Of a stretch of DNA of 64,000 nucleotides, positions 41,510-51,557 are shown in pieces (the first letter of the stretch is position 1; each line of letters opens with the position of its first letter). Source of the stretch: Asanoa ishikariensis (lineage in GTDB: Bacteria > Actinomycetota > Actinomycetes > Mycobacteriales > Micromonosporaceae); assembly GCF_900107455.1 (NCBI RefSeq), contig NZ_FNQB01000001.1:1178001-1242000 (forward strand), read 5' to 3'. Both the position numbers and the translations under genes were made by a program. The notes under the pieces were generated by a model. That model saw only the letters and a program-made list of their open reading frames with translations. It had not been told where the DNA came from and did no database searches.

Positions 41510-41547
41510 CGATGGGCCCGACTCCTTGTGGAGTCGGGCCCATCGTC
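41508..41547. terminator. Perfect 18-bp bidirectional hairpin
   Basis: GACGATGGGCCCGACTCC, loop TTGT, GGAGTCGGGCCCATCGTC between convergent genes; begins inside the stop codon of the membrane protein gene. No U-tract. Confidence 0.75.
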
Positions 41548-41566
41548 ACCGGGGGGCAAGTAAGCC

Positions 41567-42424
41567 TTAGCAGCCGACGATCGGCACGCCCTTCTCCTTC
41601 AGGAACGGGGCGGGGTCGATCTGGTTCCACATGGCGCCCTGGTGCACCTCGAAGTGCAGGTGGGGGCCGGTGGAGTCGCCGGTGGAGCCTTCGTAGCCGA
41701 TGATCTGGCCGGCCTTCACCGTCTGGCCCACCTCGACCGCGGTGCGGTTCTGGTGCGCGTAGTGCGTGAAGTAGCCGTCGCCGTGGTCGATGACCACCGA
41801 GATGCCGTAGCCGGTGTACGCCCAGCCGGCGGCGATCACGGTGCCCGCCGCTGCGGCGCGCTCAGGCGTGTTCTCCGGCATCGCGAAGTCGATGCCCTGG
41901 TGCGGGACACCCCAGCGCATGCCGAAGCAGGAGGTGATCTCAGAGCCCGGCATGGGGGAGGTCCAGCCGGCCTTCGAGATGCTCGGACCGGCGGGCTTGG
42001 GCTTCGCGGGGGCCTTGGGGGCGGCCTTCTTCGTAGCCTGGGCCTTCTTGGTCGACTTGGGCTCCTTCACCTCGGCCTTGGGGGTGGCGGCCTCGGTGGT
42101 GGGGCTTACGGTCGGAACCGCGATGGGGGAACGCAGCGCGCGGTCGGCGCGGCTGGCGGCGTCGATGCGGGCCTGCTGGTCGGCCACCGCGATGGTGGTC
42201 GGTGATGTCGAGTCATCGTTACCCAGAGTAGCGACGGCGCCACCCGCGATGCCGAGGCCGAGCAGGCCGACAGCGGCCAGCGCGGCGACGCGACCGCGCC
42301 CGACGAGCGACGAGCGCACGCGGTCGCGGACGCCGAGCGGCGCCTGCGGCGTCGGCTGCTCTGGCCCGTTTTGAGCGTGAAACTCCTGCTCAGGCTGCTG
42401 GTCGTACGGGTAGTTCGATTGCAC
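41567..42424 (-). CDS. M23 family metallopeptidase (LytM-type), membrane-anchored
   Basis: 285 residues from GTG 42424, which has GGAGGT 8 nt upstream. A cytosolic Gln/Pro-rich head is followed by a membrane segment (RVAALAAVGLLGLGIAGG), a Lys/Ala/Pro-rich wall-spanning linker (KAQATKKAAPKAPAKPKP) and the M23 domain with HQGIDFA, SVVIDHGDGYFTHYAHQ and GPHLHFEV: the H-x3-D and H-x-H zinc ligands are complete. It should cleave peptidoglycan cross-links outside the membrane. In mycobacteria an M23 gene of this kind adjoins uvrD1; here the accessory island of 38.3-41.5 kb lies between. Confidence 0.92.
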   Translation of the reverse strand: MQSNYPYDQQPEQEFHAQNGPEQPTPQAPLGVRDRVRSSLVGRGRVAALAAVGLLGLGIAGGAVATLGNDDSTSPTTIAVADQQARIDAASRADRALRSPIAVPTVSPTTEAATPKAEVKEPKSTKKAQATKKAAPKAPAKPKPAGPSISKAGWTSPMPGSEITSCFGMRWGVPHQGIDFAMPENTPERAAAAGTVIAAGWAYTGYGISVVIDHGDGYFTHYAHQNRTAVEVGQTVKAGQIIGYEGSTGDSTGPHLHFEVHQGAMWNQIDPAPFLKEKGVPIVGC

Positions 42425-42715
42425 GGGGGTGAACCTCCGCGGTTGAGCGGCACGGACCGGCAAATGGTTGTACGAGCCGTGTTCAACGCGGCGACAGCCA
42501 TGCGTATGCCGTGGTTATGACCACGCTGAGTGAGGGAGGCTATGTCCCGATCTGGACCGCTACACCCCGTACGCGTTCCGCCTGTGGGAGTGGCCGGGGT
42601 CACATTGGCGGCTGTGGCGCAGGAAACTTTGGCGAACAGCGGGCAACGAAAAACCGCCCATCGCGTTGGCGACGGGCGGTTCGACGGACAGTACGGTGCG
42701 TGTAGGGCTCGCTAC

Positions 42716-43420
42716 TCAGCCGTAGATTGAGGCGACTTGTAGCTGGATGTCCACTCCACGCTCGCGGAAGAACGGGATCGGGTCCGTAGACTCGCCGTCG
42801 ACCTGCGTCTCCAGGTGAAGCTGCGATCCATAGGCGTGCCCGGTCGAGCCGACCAGGCCGATCATGTCGCCGGCTTTGACCTCTTGGCCCTTCTTCACGA
42901 GGACCTGACGCGCGTGGGCGTAGATGATGTCGGTGCCGTCGCCGTGGTCGATGATCACGGCCATCCCGTATCCACCGATCCAGCCGGCTTCCTTGACGAC
43001 ACCACCGTGCACCGCGGCGAACGGGGTGCCCTCGGGCGCGACCAGGTCGATGCCGGCGTGGAGCTGCTTGCCCTGCACGCCGTACGGGTTGGTGAAGGTG
43101 TAGCCGGAGAGCGGGAGCTGCCAGACGTCGGGAGAGTCGGCGAGCGACGTCTCCATCTTGTCGGTGCGCTCGGACCGCGAGGCCTTGCCGGCCTGGTCAG
43201 CACGATCTTGGAGGGCGTTGTTGACGGTGGCGCCGTGCAGGTCCGCGAGAACCTGGGGGTCGACGGCCTTGGCGTCCGGCATGGCGCTCGCGCCCATCGC
43301 GACAACACCGGCACCGACGAAAGCTCCGGTGACGACGATCGCGTAACGGCTGCGGGGCGGAGTGGGTACGCGCCGGCGACCGCGATAGCGGTCCTTCTCA
43401 GACGACAAGCGCTGGCGCAC
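42716..43420 (-). CDS. Second M23 family metallopeptidase
   Basis: 234 residues. GTG 43420 was chosen for the GGAGG 6 nt upstream. A basic N-terminus and a membrane segment (AIVVTGAFVGAGVVAMGAS) precede a short linker and the M23 domain: LHAGIDLVAPEGTPFAAVHG, AVIIDHGDGTDIIYAHA and SQLHLETQ. In the last block the usual H-x-H reads H-L-E, so the final zinc-site residue is replaced and activity may be lost or altered. Probably a paralogue of the neighbouring gene. The 5' region is long and structured. Confidence 0.85.
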   Translation of the reverse strand: MRQRLSSEKDRYRGRRRVPTPPRSRYAIVVTGAFVGAGVVAMGASAMPDAKAVDPQVLADLHGATVNNALQDRADQAGKASRSERTDKMETSLADSPDVWQLPLSGYTFTNPYGVQGKQLHAGIDLVAPEGTPFAAVHGGVVKEAGWIGGYGMAVIIDHGDGTDIIYAHARQVLVKKGQEVKAGDMIGLVGSTGHAYGSQLHLETQVDGESTDPIPFFRERGVDIQLQVASIYG

Positions 43421-43764
43421 GCACACCCTCCGTTGTCGGAACAGTTGGGCGGAAGCGGCGTTTGTCACGGGGGGTGAACGCCGGTGATCCGCAGTGCCAT
43501 TCCGGGGGGATCGGTTTGGCAGCCGTGGACACGGTAGCCGTCCCTTAAGCGACTCTCAAGCTGAGCGAGTGTTTCGCGGACATTAAGTCCGACCGTCCGC
43601 AGTGGAATGCCTGATTTCGTAACCTTTTGTGGGGAGCCTCGTTAATAGCTCTCCGTAACATCGAGCATTACTTATTGTTATGTGGCACGCCGCACCCGGT
43701 GTCGCCCTTAAGGGCGTGATCGGGTTACCGTTCGTTAAGGCAACGTAGCCCCGCTGGAGGACTG
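43421..43764. promoter_or_regulatory. Divergent intergenic region between M23 gene and B12-binding gene
   Basis: 344 bp without a gene and noticeably AT-richer around 43610-43690. It holds the long leader of the M23 gene on the minus side, with a GGCTACCGTGTCCACGGCTG-type hairpin near 43520-43545. On the plus side the palindrome CGCCCTTAAGGGCG (43703-43716) stands 50 bp before the B12-binding gene. No riboswitch could be assigned with confidence. Confidence 0.45.
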
Positions 43765-44169
43765 ATGAGCGCACGGATACGGGTTGTGGTCGCGAAGCCC
43801 GGCCTGGACGGGCACGACCGGGGCGCCAAGGTGGTCGCGCGCGCGTTGCGCGACGCGGGCATGGAGGTTGTCTACACCGGGCTGCACCAGACCCCCGAGC
43901 AGATCGTCGAGACCGCCATCCAGGAAGACGCCGACGCCGTCGGGCTGTCCGTCCTTTCCGGGGCGCACATGACGCTGTTCAAGCGCGTTCTCGAACTGCT
44001 GGAATCCCGCGGCGCCGGCGACATCGTCGTTTTCGGCGGGGGCATCATTCCCGAAGGCGACATTCCCGAATTGCAGCGTATTGGCGTGGCCAAGATCTTC
44101 ACGCCGGGTGCGACCACCCAGGGCATCGTCGACTGGGTACGCGAAAACGTCGCTCAGCCAGTCGGCTAA
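43765..44169 (+). CDS. Stand-alone cobalamin (B12)-binding domain protein
   Basis: 134 residues, one domain: [20 protein letters not shown] contains the D-x-H-x-x-G base-off cobalamin motif, followed by [20 protein letters not shown] and the GLSVLSGAH and [11 protein letters not shown] loops. This is the small, B12-binding part of methylmalonyl-CoA/isobutyryl-CoA mutase type enzymes (IcmB/McmA C-terminal domain). The catalytic subunit is not in the window. GGAGGA precedes ATG 43765. The downstream sucCD genes handle succinyl-CoA, the product of methylmalonyl-CoA mutase, which makes a metabolic link plausible. Confidence 0.9.
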   Translation: MSARIRVVVAKPGLDGHDRGAKVVARALRDAGMEVVYTGLHQTPEQIVETAIQEDADAVGLSVLSGAHMTLFKRVLELLESRGAGDIVVFGGGIIPEGDIPELQRIGVAKIFTPGATTQGIVDWVRENVAQPVG

Positions 44170-44182
44170 AGCGAATTAAGGG

Positions 44183-44219
44183 GAGAGGCCGGACGCACCC
44201 CTCACACGCCCGGCCTCTC
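44183..44219 (+). terminator. Terminator after the B12-binding gene
   Basis: GAGAGGCCGG (44183-44192) pairs with CCGGCCTCTC (44210-44219); 10-bp stem, 17-nt loop, weak TATG tail. The following 180 bp up to the sucC promoter hold no supported gene. Confidence 0.55.
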
Positions 44220-44400
44220 TATGCACGATGCCCCGCCGCCACCCCTCGACCGACAGGGCATCGGCCGTTTTTCGTCGGCTTTGTCGCTTGCGTGCCGACA
44301 CTGAAGTCAACGACGCCCTTATCCGGCGGTTACGCGCCATCTCAGAAATTTCCGGGAAGCCCGATCCTGTGGAGTGCCGCACACCGGTGACCCGGCCGGG

Positions 44401-44428
44401 TTGCCGACATCGCCACCGTGGATAGGCT
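44401..44428 (+). promoter_or_regulatory. sucCD promoter
   Basis: TTGCCG (44401-44406), 16-bp spacer, TAGGCT (44423-44428). Gives a leader of about 60 nt before GTG 44496. Confidence 0.55.
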
Positions 44429-44495
44429 CCCCTCAAACACCAGAATGGGCGCGGCGCAAGGGTGCGTCGCGGAGACGAGGACGGGACGCGTAGAC

Positions 44496-45674
44496 GTGGA
44501 CCTGTACGAGTACCAGGGGCGCGATCTCTTCGAGCGACACGGTCTCCCCGTGCTCGCCGGCGGTGTCGCCGAGACCCCGGAGGAGGCCCGCGCGATCGCG
44601 GAGCGCCTCGGCGGCCGTGTGGTCGTGAAGGCCCAGGTCAAGGTCGGTGGCCGCGGTAAGGCCGGCGGCGTGAAGCTGGCCGACGGGCCGGAGGAGACGG
44701 TGGCCCGGGCGACCGACATCCTCGGGATGGACATCAAGGGCCACACGGTCCACAAGGTGATGCTCGCCGAGACGGCCGACATCCTCGAGGAGTACTACTT
44801 CTCCTACCTGCTCGACCGCGCGAACCGCACGTTCCTGTGCATCGCGAGCGTGGCCGGCGGCATGGACATCGAGCAGGTCGCCGCCGAGACCCCCGAGCGG
44901 GTGGCCAAGGTCGCCATCGACGCCAACAAGGGCGTCGACGTCGCGACCGCCAAGGAGATCGTCGCCAAGGCGCAGTTCCCCGCCGAGGTGGCCGACGAGA
45001 TCATCGAGATCGCGATCAAGCTGTGGCGGGCGTTCGTCGCCGAGGACGCCACGCTGGTCGAGGTCAACCCCCTCGCCAAGGTGGCCAGCGGCCGGGTGCT
45101 CCTGCTCGACGCCAAGATCACTCTGGACGAGAACGCCGGCTTCCGGCACCCCGACCACGAGGCTCTGGTCGACCAGAGCGCGGTCGATCCGCTGGAGCAG
45201 GCCGCCAAGGCCAAGGACCTCAACTACGTCAAGCTCGACGGCCAGGTCGGCATCATCGGCAACGGCGCGGGCCTGGTCATGTCGACGCTCGACGTGGTCG
45301 CGTACGCGGGTGAGCGGCACGGCAACGTCAAGCCGGCCAACTTCCTCGACATCGGCGGCGGCGCGAGCGCGGCCGTGATGGCCAACGGCCTGGAGATCGT
45401 GCTCTCCGACCCCAGCGTCAAGAGCGTGTTCGTCAACGTCTTCGGCGGCATCACCGCCTGCGACGAGGTCGCCAACGGCATCATCCAGGCGCTGGCGCTG
45501 CTCGAGCAGCGCGGCGAGGCGGTCACCAAGCCGCTGGTCGTCCGCTTGGACGGCAACAACGCTGAGGCCGGCCGGGCGATCCTGGACGGCGCGGCGAACC
45601 CGCTCGTCGAGCGGGTGGACACGATGGACGGTGCGGCCGAACGTGCCGCCGAGCTCGCGGCTGCGGGGGTCTGA
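44496..45674 (+). CDS. sucC: Succinyl-CoA synthetase, beta subunit
   Basis: 392 residues from GTG 44496, where the family N-terminus ([20 protein letters not shown]) begins. ATP-grasp domain with [18 protein letters not shown] and [10 protein letters not shown], and the CoA-ligase domain with [19 protein letters not shown] and [15 protein letters not shown]. Works with SucD in the TCA cycle: succinyl-CoA + ADP/GDP + Pi to succinate + CoA + NTP. One base separates its stop from sucD. Genes for three TCA enzymes occur in this window (sucCD, icd, mdh). Confidence 0.97.
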   Translation: MDLYEYQGRDLFERHGLPVLAGGVAETPEEARAIAERLGGRVVVKAQVKVGGRGKAGGVKLADGPEETVARATDILGMDIKGHTVHKVMLAETADILEEYYFSYLLDRANRTFLCIASVAGGMDIEQVAAETPERVAKVAIDANKGVDVATAKEIVAKAQFPAEVADEIIEIAIKLWRAFVAEDATLVEVNPLAKVASGRVLLLDAKITLDENAGFRHPDHEALVDQSAVDPLEQAAKAKDLNYVKLDGQVGIIGNGAGLVMSTLDVVAYAGERHGNVKPANFLDIGGGASAAVMANGLEIVLSDPSVKSVFVNVFGGITACDEVANGIIQALALLEQRGEAVTKPLVVRLDGNNAEAGRAILDGAANPLVERVDTMDGAAERAAELAAAGV

Positions 45675-45675
45675 C

Positions 45676-46563
45676 ATGGCAATCTGGCTGACCAAGGACT
45701 CGAAGGTCATCGTCCAGGGGATGACCGGCTCCGAGGGTTCCAAGCACACCCGGCGGATGCTGGCGGCGGGCACCCACGTGGTCGGTGGCGTCAACCCGCG
45801 CAAGGCAGGCACCACCGTCGACTTCGACGGCACGTCGCTGCCGGTGTTCGCGTCGGTCGCCGACGCGATGAAGGAGACCGGGGCTGACGTCTCCGTCATC
45901 TTCGTGCCGCCGCAGTTCACCAAGGCCGCCGTGGTCGAGGCGATCGACGCCGAGATCCCGCTGGCCGTGGTGATCACCGAGGGCGTGCCGGTGCACGACA
46001 CCGCCGCGTTCTGGGCCTACAACGTCGAGAAGGGTCAGCGGACCCGGATCGTCGGCCCGAACTGCCCGGGCATCGCCTCGCCGGGCGCGTCCAACGCGGG
46101 CATCATCCCCGCCGACATCACCCCCGCCGGCCGGATCGGCCTGGTCAGCAAGAGCGGCACGCTGACCTACCAGCTCATGTACGAGCTGCGCGACATCGGC
46201 TTCTCGACCAGCGTGGGCATCGGCGGCGACCCGGTGATCGGGACGACCCACATCGACGCGCTGGCCGCGTTCCAGGACGACCCCGACACCGACGCGATCG
46301 TCATGATCGGTGAGATCGGTGGCGACGCCGAGGAGCGCGCGGCGGCGTTCATCAAGGAGCACGTGACCAAGCCGGTCGTCGCCTACATCGCCGGCTTCAC
46401 CGCTCCGCCCGGCAAGACCATGGGCCACGCGGGCGCGATCATCTCGGGTTCGGCCGGCACGGCCGACGCGAAGAAGGTGGCGCTGGAGGCGGCCGGGGTC
46501 AAGGTCGGCAAGACGCCGAGCGAGACCGCGCGCCTCATGCGGGAGATCATCCAGAGCCGATAA
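45676..46563 (+). CDS. sucD: Succinyl-CoA synthetase, alpha subunit
   Basis: 295 residues. The CoA-binding Rossmann domain ([33 protein letters not shown]) is followed by the ligase domain with NCPGI and the phosphorylated active-site His in [13 protein letters not shown] 45676 follows the sucC stop by 1 bp, so the pair is coupled. Followed by a UUCG-loop terminator. Confidence 0.97.
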   Translation: MAIWLTKDSKVIVQGMTGSEGSKHTRRMLAAGTHVVGGVNPRKAGTTVDFDGTSLPVFASVADAMKETGADVSVIFVPPQFTKAAVVEAIDAEIPLAVVITEGVPVHDTAAFWAYNVEKGQRTRIVGPNCPGIASPGASNAGIIPADITPAGRIGLVSKSGTLTYQLMYELRDIGFSTSVGIGGDPVIGTTHIDALAAFQDDPDTDAIVMIGEIGGDAEERAAAFIKEHVTKPVVAYIAGFTAPPGKTMGHAGAIISGSAGTADAKKVALEAAGVKVGKTPSETARLMREIIQSR

Positions 46564-46578
46564 GGCTTTCGGCGGTAC

Positions 46579-46604
46579 GGGGGACGGCGTTCGCGCCGTC
46601 CCCC
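46579..46604 (+). terminator. sucCD terminator with UUCG tetraloop
   Basis: GGGGGACGGCG, loop TTCG, CGCCGTCCCCC, then TTCCGTTTG. 11-bp perfect stem closing an extra-stable tetraloop. Confidence 0.75.
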
Positions 46605-46614
46605 TTCCGTTTGT

Positions 46615-47340
46615 CTAGTGGTAGTAGACGCCCGGGTACTGCCGCGTGAAGTTGAGTACCAGGCTGGCCACGATGTTGATCACGCTGAGCGCGATCGCCA
46701 GCCAGCCGAGCAGCTGTGACTGGCCGAACCGGCGCGCGTCGCGCAGCGACAGGACGCCGAAGATGATGCCGAGGACGCCGCAGCAGATCAGGCCGATGAC
46801 GATGCCCAGGATGCCCCAGAACTTGGAGTGGTCCTGCGCGCCCCAGCCAGAGCCGCGCCCCATCGGGAAGCGCCCGCCGGGACCACCTGGGCCGCCCGGT
46901 CCGCCCGGCCCTCCTGGCCCGCCCGGTCCGCCGCCGCCTCCGTAGGGGGGCGGTGGGTAGCCTGGCCCCTGTCCGGGCGGCGGGTAGCCGACCGGCGGAC
47001 CGTAGCCCGGCGGTTCCTGGCCCGGCGGGTAACCGCCCGGCGGCGGCTCCTGCCCGGGCGGCGGGGGATACGAGGGGTAGCTGGCGTCCTGGCCCGGATA
47101 GCCGGGGTAGCCCGACGGCGGACCGGACGTCGGCGGCGGGTACGCGCCCGGCGGGTCCGGGTTGGCCCCTGGCGTCACCGGTCCACCCGGCGGGTAGGAC
47201 GGGCCCGTCGGTGTTCCGGGCGGTCCCCAGGCGGAATCGGGAGGACCCGACGCGGAGCCGGCGCCGCCGGGCGCCGGCGGGCCGGCGGATCGGTGCGGCT
47301 CGTCCGGCTCCTGCCCGCGGGGCGGATACTCGGCGGTCAT
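46615..47340 (-). CDS. Proline/glycine-rich DUF4190-type membrane protein
   Basis: 241 residues. The first 165 are an extremely Pro/Gly/Tyr-rich, disordered head with PPGQEPPGY-type repeats and a collagen-like run of GGP/GPG units. The C-terminal 75 residues hold two membrane helices (FWGILGIVIGLICCGVLGII and LLGWLAIALSVINIVASL) flanking SLRDARRFGQSQ, the DUF4190 arrangement. Function unknown. A shorter protein of the same type is encoded at 48978-49286. Confidence 0.78.
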   Translation of the reverse strand: MTAEYPPRGQEPDEPHRSAGPPAPGGAGSASGPPDSAWGPPGTPTGPSYPPGGPVTPGANPDPPGAYPPPTSGPPSGYPGYPGQDASYPSYPPPPGQEPPPGGYPPGQEPPGYGPPVGYPPPGQGPGYPPPPYGGGGGPGGPGGPGGPGGPGGPGGRFPMGRGSGWGAQDHSKFWGILGIVIGLICCGVLGIIFGVLSLRDARRFGQSQLLGWLAIALSVINIVASLVLNFTRQYPGVYYH

Positions 47341-47495
47341 GCGGCGCCTCCCGGTCGTTCGGGACCGAATCAGGTAGTTCGACGTATGTTATCCCCTACT
47401 TTACGAAGCTTGTCCGCTTTCGCCGGTTGACGCGATGATCGAGGTCCGTGGTGTCGCGCCTAACCAGTGGGGCCGGCGTGAAAAAGTAGGCGGCG

Positions 47496-48950
47496 ATGCG
47501 CAGTCCGACCCCCGACGGCCAATCCCCGGCCGCCGACGACCGACGGGACCCGGCGACGGGCCCCATCCCCGGCATGGGCTCGGACGCCGAGGCGATCGGC
47601 CTGGACCTTCCGCGCCACGACGACCCACCGCTGGCCCGCGAGCGCGTCGCAGAGCCAGAACCCGAGCCGGAGCCCGACGACGCGGAGCTTCGCAACCGCC
47701 CGACGGAGCGGCTGGATGTGGGCAACCGCCCGACCGTCCGCCTGCCACGCCAGCGCACGGCACCGCCCGCCGGCCGCGCGCCGCTGCTGGTCGCCGGCCC
47801 GGTCGCGGCCCTGTTCGCCGCGATGTTCTCGTTCCTGCCGGTGGCCGTCGTGCTCACCCTGGCGCAGCTCACCGAGGGGGCCAACACACTCGGCGGGGCC
47901 ACCCGGGCCGGGCTGGCCGCCTGGCTGCTCGCACACGGCGTGCCGCTGGGCACCTCGCTGGGCCCGCTCGGCCTGCCCCCGCTCGCCGTCGGCGTCTTCG
48001 CGGCCTGGCGGGTCAGCCGGGCGGGCGTGCACACCAGCCGGGCGTACGGCATCGCCCAGCGCGGCTCACCGCTCCAGGCCGCCGCGGTCGCCGGCACCGT
48101 CGCACTCGGCTACGGCGTGGTCGGCACCGCCGCCGCCCTGCTGGTCGACCAGCCCGGGCTCGAGACCTCCGCGCTGCGGGCCTTCCTGCACTTCGTCGTC
48201 TTCGGCTTCCTGGCCGCGTTGGTCGGCGCGCTGCGGGTGACCGGAGCGCTGCGGGTCATGGCGGTGCGGATGAACCCGGTGCTGCGCGACGGCATCCGCA
48301 CCGGCGTGGTCGGCGCGGTCCTGGTGCTCGGCACCGGCGCCGCGATGGCCGGCCTCTCGGTCGCGCTCAGCGGTGGTGACGCGGCGGACGTGCTCGGCGC
48401 CTATCGCACCGGCGTCGCCGGGCAGGTGGGCATCACGCTGATCTGCCTGGCGTACGCGCCGAACGCCGCGATCTGGGCGGCCGCGTACCTGCTGGGTCCG
48501 GGTTTCGCCGTCGGGGTGGACACCGTCGTGCGGACCACCGAGGTCGACGTCGGCACGTTGCTGCCGCTGCCGCTGGCCGCGGGCATCCCCAAAGGACCGG
48601 TCGGCGGGCTCGGCGCGCTGCTGCTGGCGGTGCCGGTGCTGGCCGGAATGGTCGCGGGTTGGCTGCTGGCCCGCCGGGTGCTCCGGCTGCGCGCGGGAGA
48701 CGTGGCCGCTGGGCATCTCGGCGGCCGGCGGGGCTCGTGGGGTTCCCTGGTCGGTGCCGCCGCGCTCGGCGGGCCGATCGCCGGTCTGTTGCTCGGCGCG
48801 GCCGCGCTGGTCTCGCGCGGGCCGGTCGGCGGGCCGAGGCTGGCCGAGATGGGCCCGGTGCCGTGGCAGGTCGCATTGGCCGGCGCGGTCGTGGTGACGA
48901 TCGGCGCCACTGTGGGCGCGGCGGCGACCCGAGCCCTCGCCGGTCCGTAA
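47496..48950 (+). CDS. perM: DUF6350 / PerM-like integral membrane protein
   Basis: 484 residues: a hydrophilic N-terminus of about 90 residues (with an EPEPEPEP run) and ten or so hydrophobic segments. Located just before purN-purH, the same context as Rv0955 (PerM), a membrane protein linked to cell division in mycobacteria. Assignment rests on that context and on size/topology; the sequence itself has no catalytic motif. ATG 47496. Confidence 0.72.
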   Translation: MRSPTPDGQSPAADDRRDPATGPIPGMGSDAEAIGLDLPRHDDPPLARERVAEPEPEPEPDDAELRNRPTERLDVGNRPTVRLPRQRTAPPAGRAPLLVAGPVAALFAAMFSFLPVAVVLTLAQLTEGANTLGGATRAGLAAWLLAHGVPLGTSLGPLGLPPLAVGVFAAWRVSRAGVHTSRAYGIAQRGSPLQAAAVAGTVALGYGVVGTAAALLVDQPGLETSALRAFLHFVVFGFLAALVGALRVTGALRVMAVRMNPVLRDGIRTGVVGAVLVLGTGAAMAGLSVALSGGDAADVLGAYRTGVAGQVGITLICLAYAPNAAIWAAAYLLGPGFAVGVDTVVRTTEVDVGTLLPLPLAAGIPKGPVGGLGALLLAVPVLAGMVAGWLLARRVLRLRAGDVAAGHLGGRRGSWGSLVGAAALGGPIAGLLLGAAALVSRGPVGGPRLAEMGPVPWQVALAGAVVVTIGATVGAAATRALAGP

Positions 48951-48977
48951 CAACCCCGGCGAGGGTCGGTCAGTCCG

Positions 48978-49286
48978 TCAGAGGCCGGGCGAGTTGAAGA
49001 CGTTCAGCAGGCCGAGCACGAGCGACAGCACGGACAGGCCGCCGCCGACGAGGCCACAGATGAAGCCGGCCTTGGCCTGGCCGAGGTTGTTCGCCAGCCC
49101 CTGTGCCACCTTCTGCTTGCCCAGGTGGCCGAGCACGGCGGCAGCGGCGCCGGCCACGATGCCGAGCGGCGCGCAGCACACGAGCGGGATCGACGCGATG
49201 CCGAGGATCAGCGACACGAGGCCCATCGTGTTGTTCTGCGGTTGGGCCGGCGGGCCGTAACCCTGCGGCGGGTATGGGTTGGTCAC
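48978..49286 (-). CDS. Small DUF4190-type membrane protein
   Basis: 102 residues: a short Pro/Gln-rich head ([14 protein letters not shown]) and two hydrophobic segments ([20 protein letters not shown] and [19 protein letters not shown]) around [19 protein letters not shown]. Same type as the larger gene at 46615. Function unknown. Confidence 0.75.
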   Translation of the reverse strand: MTNPYPPQGYGPPAQPQNNTMGLVSLILGIASIPLVCCAPLGIVAGAAAAVLGHLGKQKVAQGLANNLGQAKAGFICGLVGGGLSVLSLVLGLLNVFNSPGL

Positions 49287-49378
49287 GAAGTGTCCTTCCA
49301 GGGTGGTTGGCCTGCAAATATTCCTGGAAGATCATCACTGCGTCAAGGCCGGTCGCGAGGGGTGCCCAAGTGGGCCGG

Positions 49379-49384
49379 TATCGT
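49379..49384 (+). promoter_or_regulatory. -10 box of leaderless purN promoter
   Basis: TATCGT, 8 nt before GTG 49393; no SD is present. Confidence 0.45.
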
Positions 49385-49392
49385 CTACCTAC

Positions 49393-50004
49393 GTGCCCGT
49401 GTCCGCTCGCATCGTGGTTCTGATCTCTGGCTCCGGCAGCAACCTGGCCGCCCTTCTCGATGCCTGTGCCGATCCCGGCTACGGCGCGACCGTGGTGGCG
49501 GTCGGTGCCGACCGCGACGGCATCGCCGGCCTCGACCGGGCAGCCGCCGCCGGCCTGCCGAGTTTCGTCGAACGGGTGAAAGACCACCCGTCCCGGGACG
49601 CCTGGGACGTCGCGCTCACGCAGCGCGTCGCCGAGCACAAGCCCGACCTGGTCATCTCCGCCGGTTTCCTCAAGCTGGTCGGCGACCATTTCCTGACCGC
49701 CTTCGGCGACCGCTACCTCAACACGCACAACGCGCTGCTGCCGGCTTTCCCCGGCATCCACGGGCCGCGCGACGCGTTGGACTACGGGGTCAAGCTCGCC
49801 GGCGCGACGCTGTTCTTCGTCGACGCGGGTGTCGACACCGGACCGATCGTGGCCCAGACGGCCGTGCCGGTCCTGCCCGACGACACCGAGGAGACGCTCA
49901 CCGAGCGGATCAAGGTCGCCGAGCGCAAGCAACTCGTCGACAACGTCGGCCGCCTGGTCCGCGAGGGCTGGACCATCACCGAAAGGAAGGTCACCATCCC
50001 ATGA
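49393..50004 (+). CDS. purN: Phosphoribosylglycinamide formyltransferase
   Basis: 203 residues. [17 protein letters not shown] opens the fold; the catalytic Asn/His block reads [14 protein letters not shown], and the Asp block [11 protein letters not shown]. Transfers formyl from 10-formyl-THF to GAR in purine synthesis. GTG 49393 is taken because of the leaderless -10 box; GTG 49399 is an alternative two codons on. The stop overlaps the ATG of purH. Confidence 0.95.
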   Translation: MPVSARIVVLISGSGSNLAALLDACADPGYGATVVAVGADRDGIAGLDRAAAAGLPSFVERVKDHPSRDAWDVALTQRVAEHKPDLVISAGFLKLVGDHFLTAFGDRYLNTHNALLPAFPGIHGPRDALDYGVKLAGATLFFVDAGVDTGPIVAQTAVPVLPDDTEETLTERIKVAERKQLVDNVGRLVREGWTITERKVTIP

Positions 50005-51557
50005 ACGACGACGCGCGGCGGCCGCTGCGACGAGCCCTGGTCAGCGTGTACGACAAGACCGGGCTGACCGAGCTCGCCACCGCCCTGCACGCCGGCGGCG
50101 TGGAGATCGTGTCGACCGGGTCGACGGCCGCGGCGATCGCCGCCGCGGGCGTGCCGGTCACCAAGGTCGAGGACCTGACCGGCTTTCCGGAGGTGCTGGA
50201 CGGCCGGGTCAAGACGCTGCACCCGCGGGTGCACGCCGGCCTGCTCGCCGACACCCGCCTGCCGGCACACCTCGAACAGCTCACCGACCTCGACATCGCG
50301 CCGTTCGAGCTGCTGGTGTCCAACCTGTACCCGTTCCAGGAGACGGTCGCCTCCGGCGCCACAGTGGACGAGTCCATCGAGCAGATCGACATCGGCGGCC
50401 CGGCGATGGTCCGCGCGGCCGCGAAGAACCACGCCTCCGTCGCGGTGGTGACCTCGCCCACGGCGTACCCGATGGTGCTCAACGCTGTCTCCGGTGGTGG
50501 GTTCACCCTCGCGGAGCGCCGCACGCTGGCGGCCAAGGCGTTCGCCGACATCGCGGACTACGACGTCGCGGTGGCCGACTTCTTCGCGACCACGGTGGCG
50601 CCCGCCGAGTGGCCGACCTTCGCGGGGCTCACCCTGCACGTCGAGACGCCGCTGCGGTACGGCGAGAACCCGCACCAGCAGGCGGCGCTCTACACGAACC
50701 CGTCGTCGCCGGCCGGGCTGGCGCAGGCCGAGCAGTTGCACGGCAAGGAGATGTCCTACAACAACTACGTGGACGCGGACGCCGCCTGGCGCTCGGCACA
50801 CGACTTCGACGCGCCGGCCGTCGCGATCATCAAGCACGCCAACCCGTGCGGCATCGCAGTGGGCGACGACGTGGCCGAGGCACACCGCAAGGCGCACGCC
50901 TGCGACCCGGTGTCGGCCTTCGGCGGCGTGATCGCGGTCAACCGCGAGGTCACCGTCGAGCTGGCCGAGCAGGTCGCGGAGGTCTTCACCGAGGTGCTGG
51001 TGGCGCCGTCCTTCGCCGACGGTGCGCTGGACATCCTGAGCCGCAAGAAGAGCATCCGGTTGCTGAAGGCGCCCGCCTTCGACCCGATGCCGGCCGAGTG
51101 GAAGCCGATCACCGGCGGCGTCCTGGTGCAGATGCGCGACGCGATCGACGCACCCGGCGACGACCCGGCGGCCTGGCGCCTGGCGGTCGGGACCCCGGTG
51201 TCCGACGAGGTGCTGGCCGACCTAGCGTTCGCCTGGCGGGCGGTCCGCTCGGTCAAGTCCAACGCCATCCTGCTGGCCCACGACGGCGCCTCGGTCGGCG
51301 TCGGCATGGGCCAGGTCAACCGCGTCGACAGCGCGCGGCTGGCGGTCTCCCGGGCAGGCGCCGAGCGCGCCGCCGGCGCGGTCGCCGCTTCGGACGCGTT
51401 CTTCCCGTTCGCCGACGGCTTCCAGATCCTGGCGGACGCGGGCGTACGCGCGGTGGTGCAACCGGGCGGCTCGATGCGCGACGAAGAGGTGATCGCGGCA
51501 GCCGAGGCGGCCGGGGTGACCATGTACCTGACCGGCGCCAGGCACTTCTTCCACTAG
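50001..51557 (+). CDS. purH: Bifunctional AICAR formyltransferase / IMP cyclohydrolase
   Basis: 518 residues. The N-terminal cyclohydrolase (MGS-like) has [11 protein letters not shown] and STGSTAAAI. The C-terminal transformylase has [12 protein letters not shown], the catalytic Lys-His in IKHANPCG, and [10 protein letters not shown]. The C-terminus reads ARHFFH, where RHFRH is the usual end. Catalyses the last two steps to IMP. ATG overlaps the purN stop (ATGA). TAG stop, sharing CTAG with the convergent lipoprotein gene. Confidence 0.97.
   Translation: MNDDARRPLRRALVSVYDKTGLTELATALHAGGVEIVSTGSTAAAIAAAGVPVTKVEDLTGFPEVLDGRVKTLHPRVHAGLLADTRLPAHLEQLTDLDIAPFELLVSNLYPFQETVASGATVDESIEQIDIGGPAMVRAAAKNHASVAVVTSPTAYPMVLNAVSGGGFTLAERRTLAAKAFADIADYDVAVADFFATTVAPAEWPTFAGLTLHVETPLRYGENPHQQAALYTNPSSPAGLAQAEQLHGKEMSYNNYVDADAAWRSAHDFDAPAVAIIKHANPCGIAVGDDVAEAHRKAHACDPVSAFGGVIAVNREVTVELAEQVAEVFTEVLVAPSFADGALDILSRKKSIRLLKAPAFDPMPAEWKPITGGVLVQMRDAIDAPGDDPAAWRLAVGTPVSDEVLADLAFAWRAVRSVKSNAILLAHDGASVGVGMGQVNRVDSARLAVSRAGAERAAGAVAASDAFFPFADGFQILADAGVRAVVQPGGSMRDEEVIAAAEAAGVTMYLTGARHFFH

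Noticed and set aside
43421-43620. c-di-AMP (ydaO-type) riboswitch in the M23 leader
   Set aside because: A GTCGCTTAAGGG-like stretch and a hairpin reminded me of it, and such switches do precede wall hydrolases, but the other conserved blocks (GGGGTGAATC-like and the GCTAACCTCG end) are missing. A covariance search would decide.
43600-43764. Cobalamin riboswitch before the B12-binding gene
   Set aside because: No B12 box (GCCACTG-type) is visible, and the region is too short for the full fold.
44228-44425. 65-residue ORF between the B12-binding gene and sucC
   Set aside because: Arg/His-rich composition, no SD, it overlaps the sucC promoter, and it has no recognisable domain.
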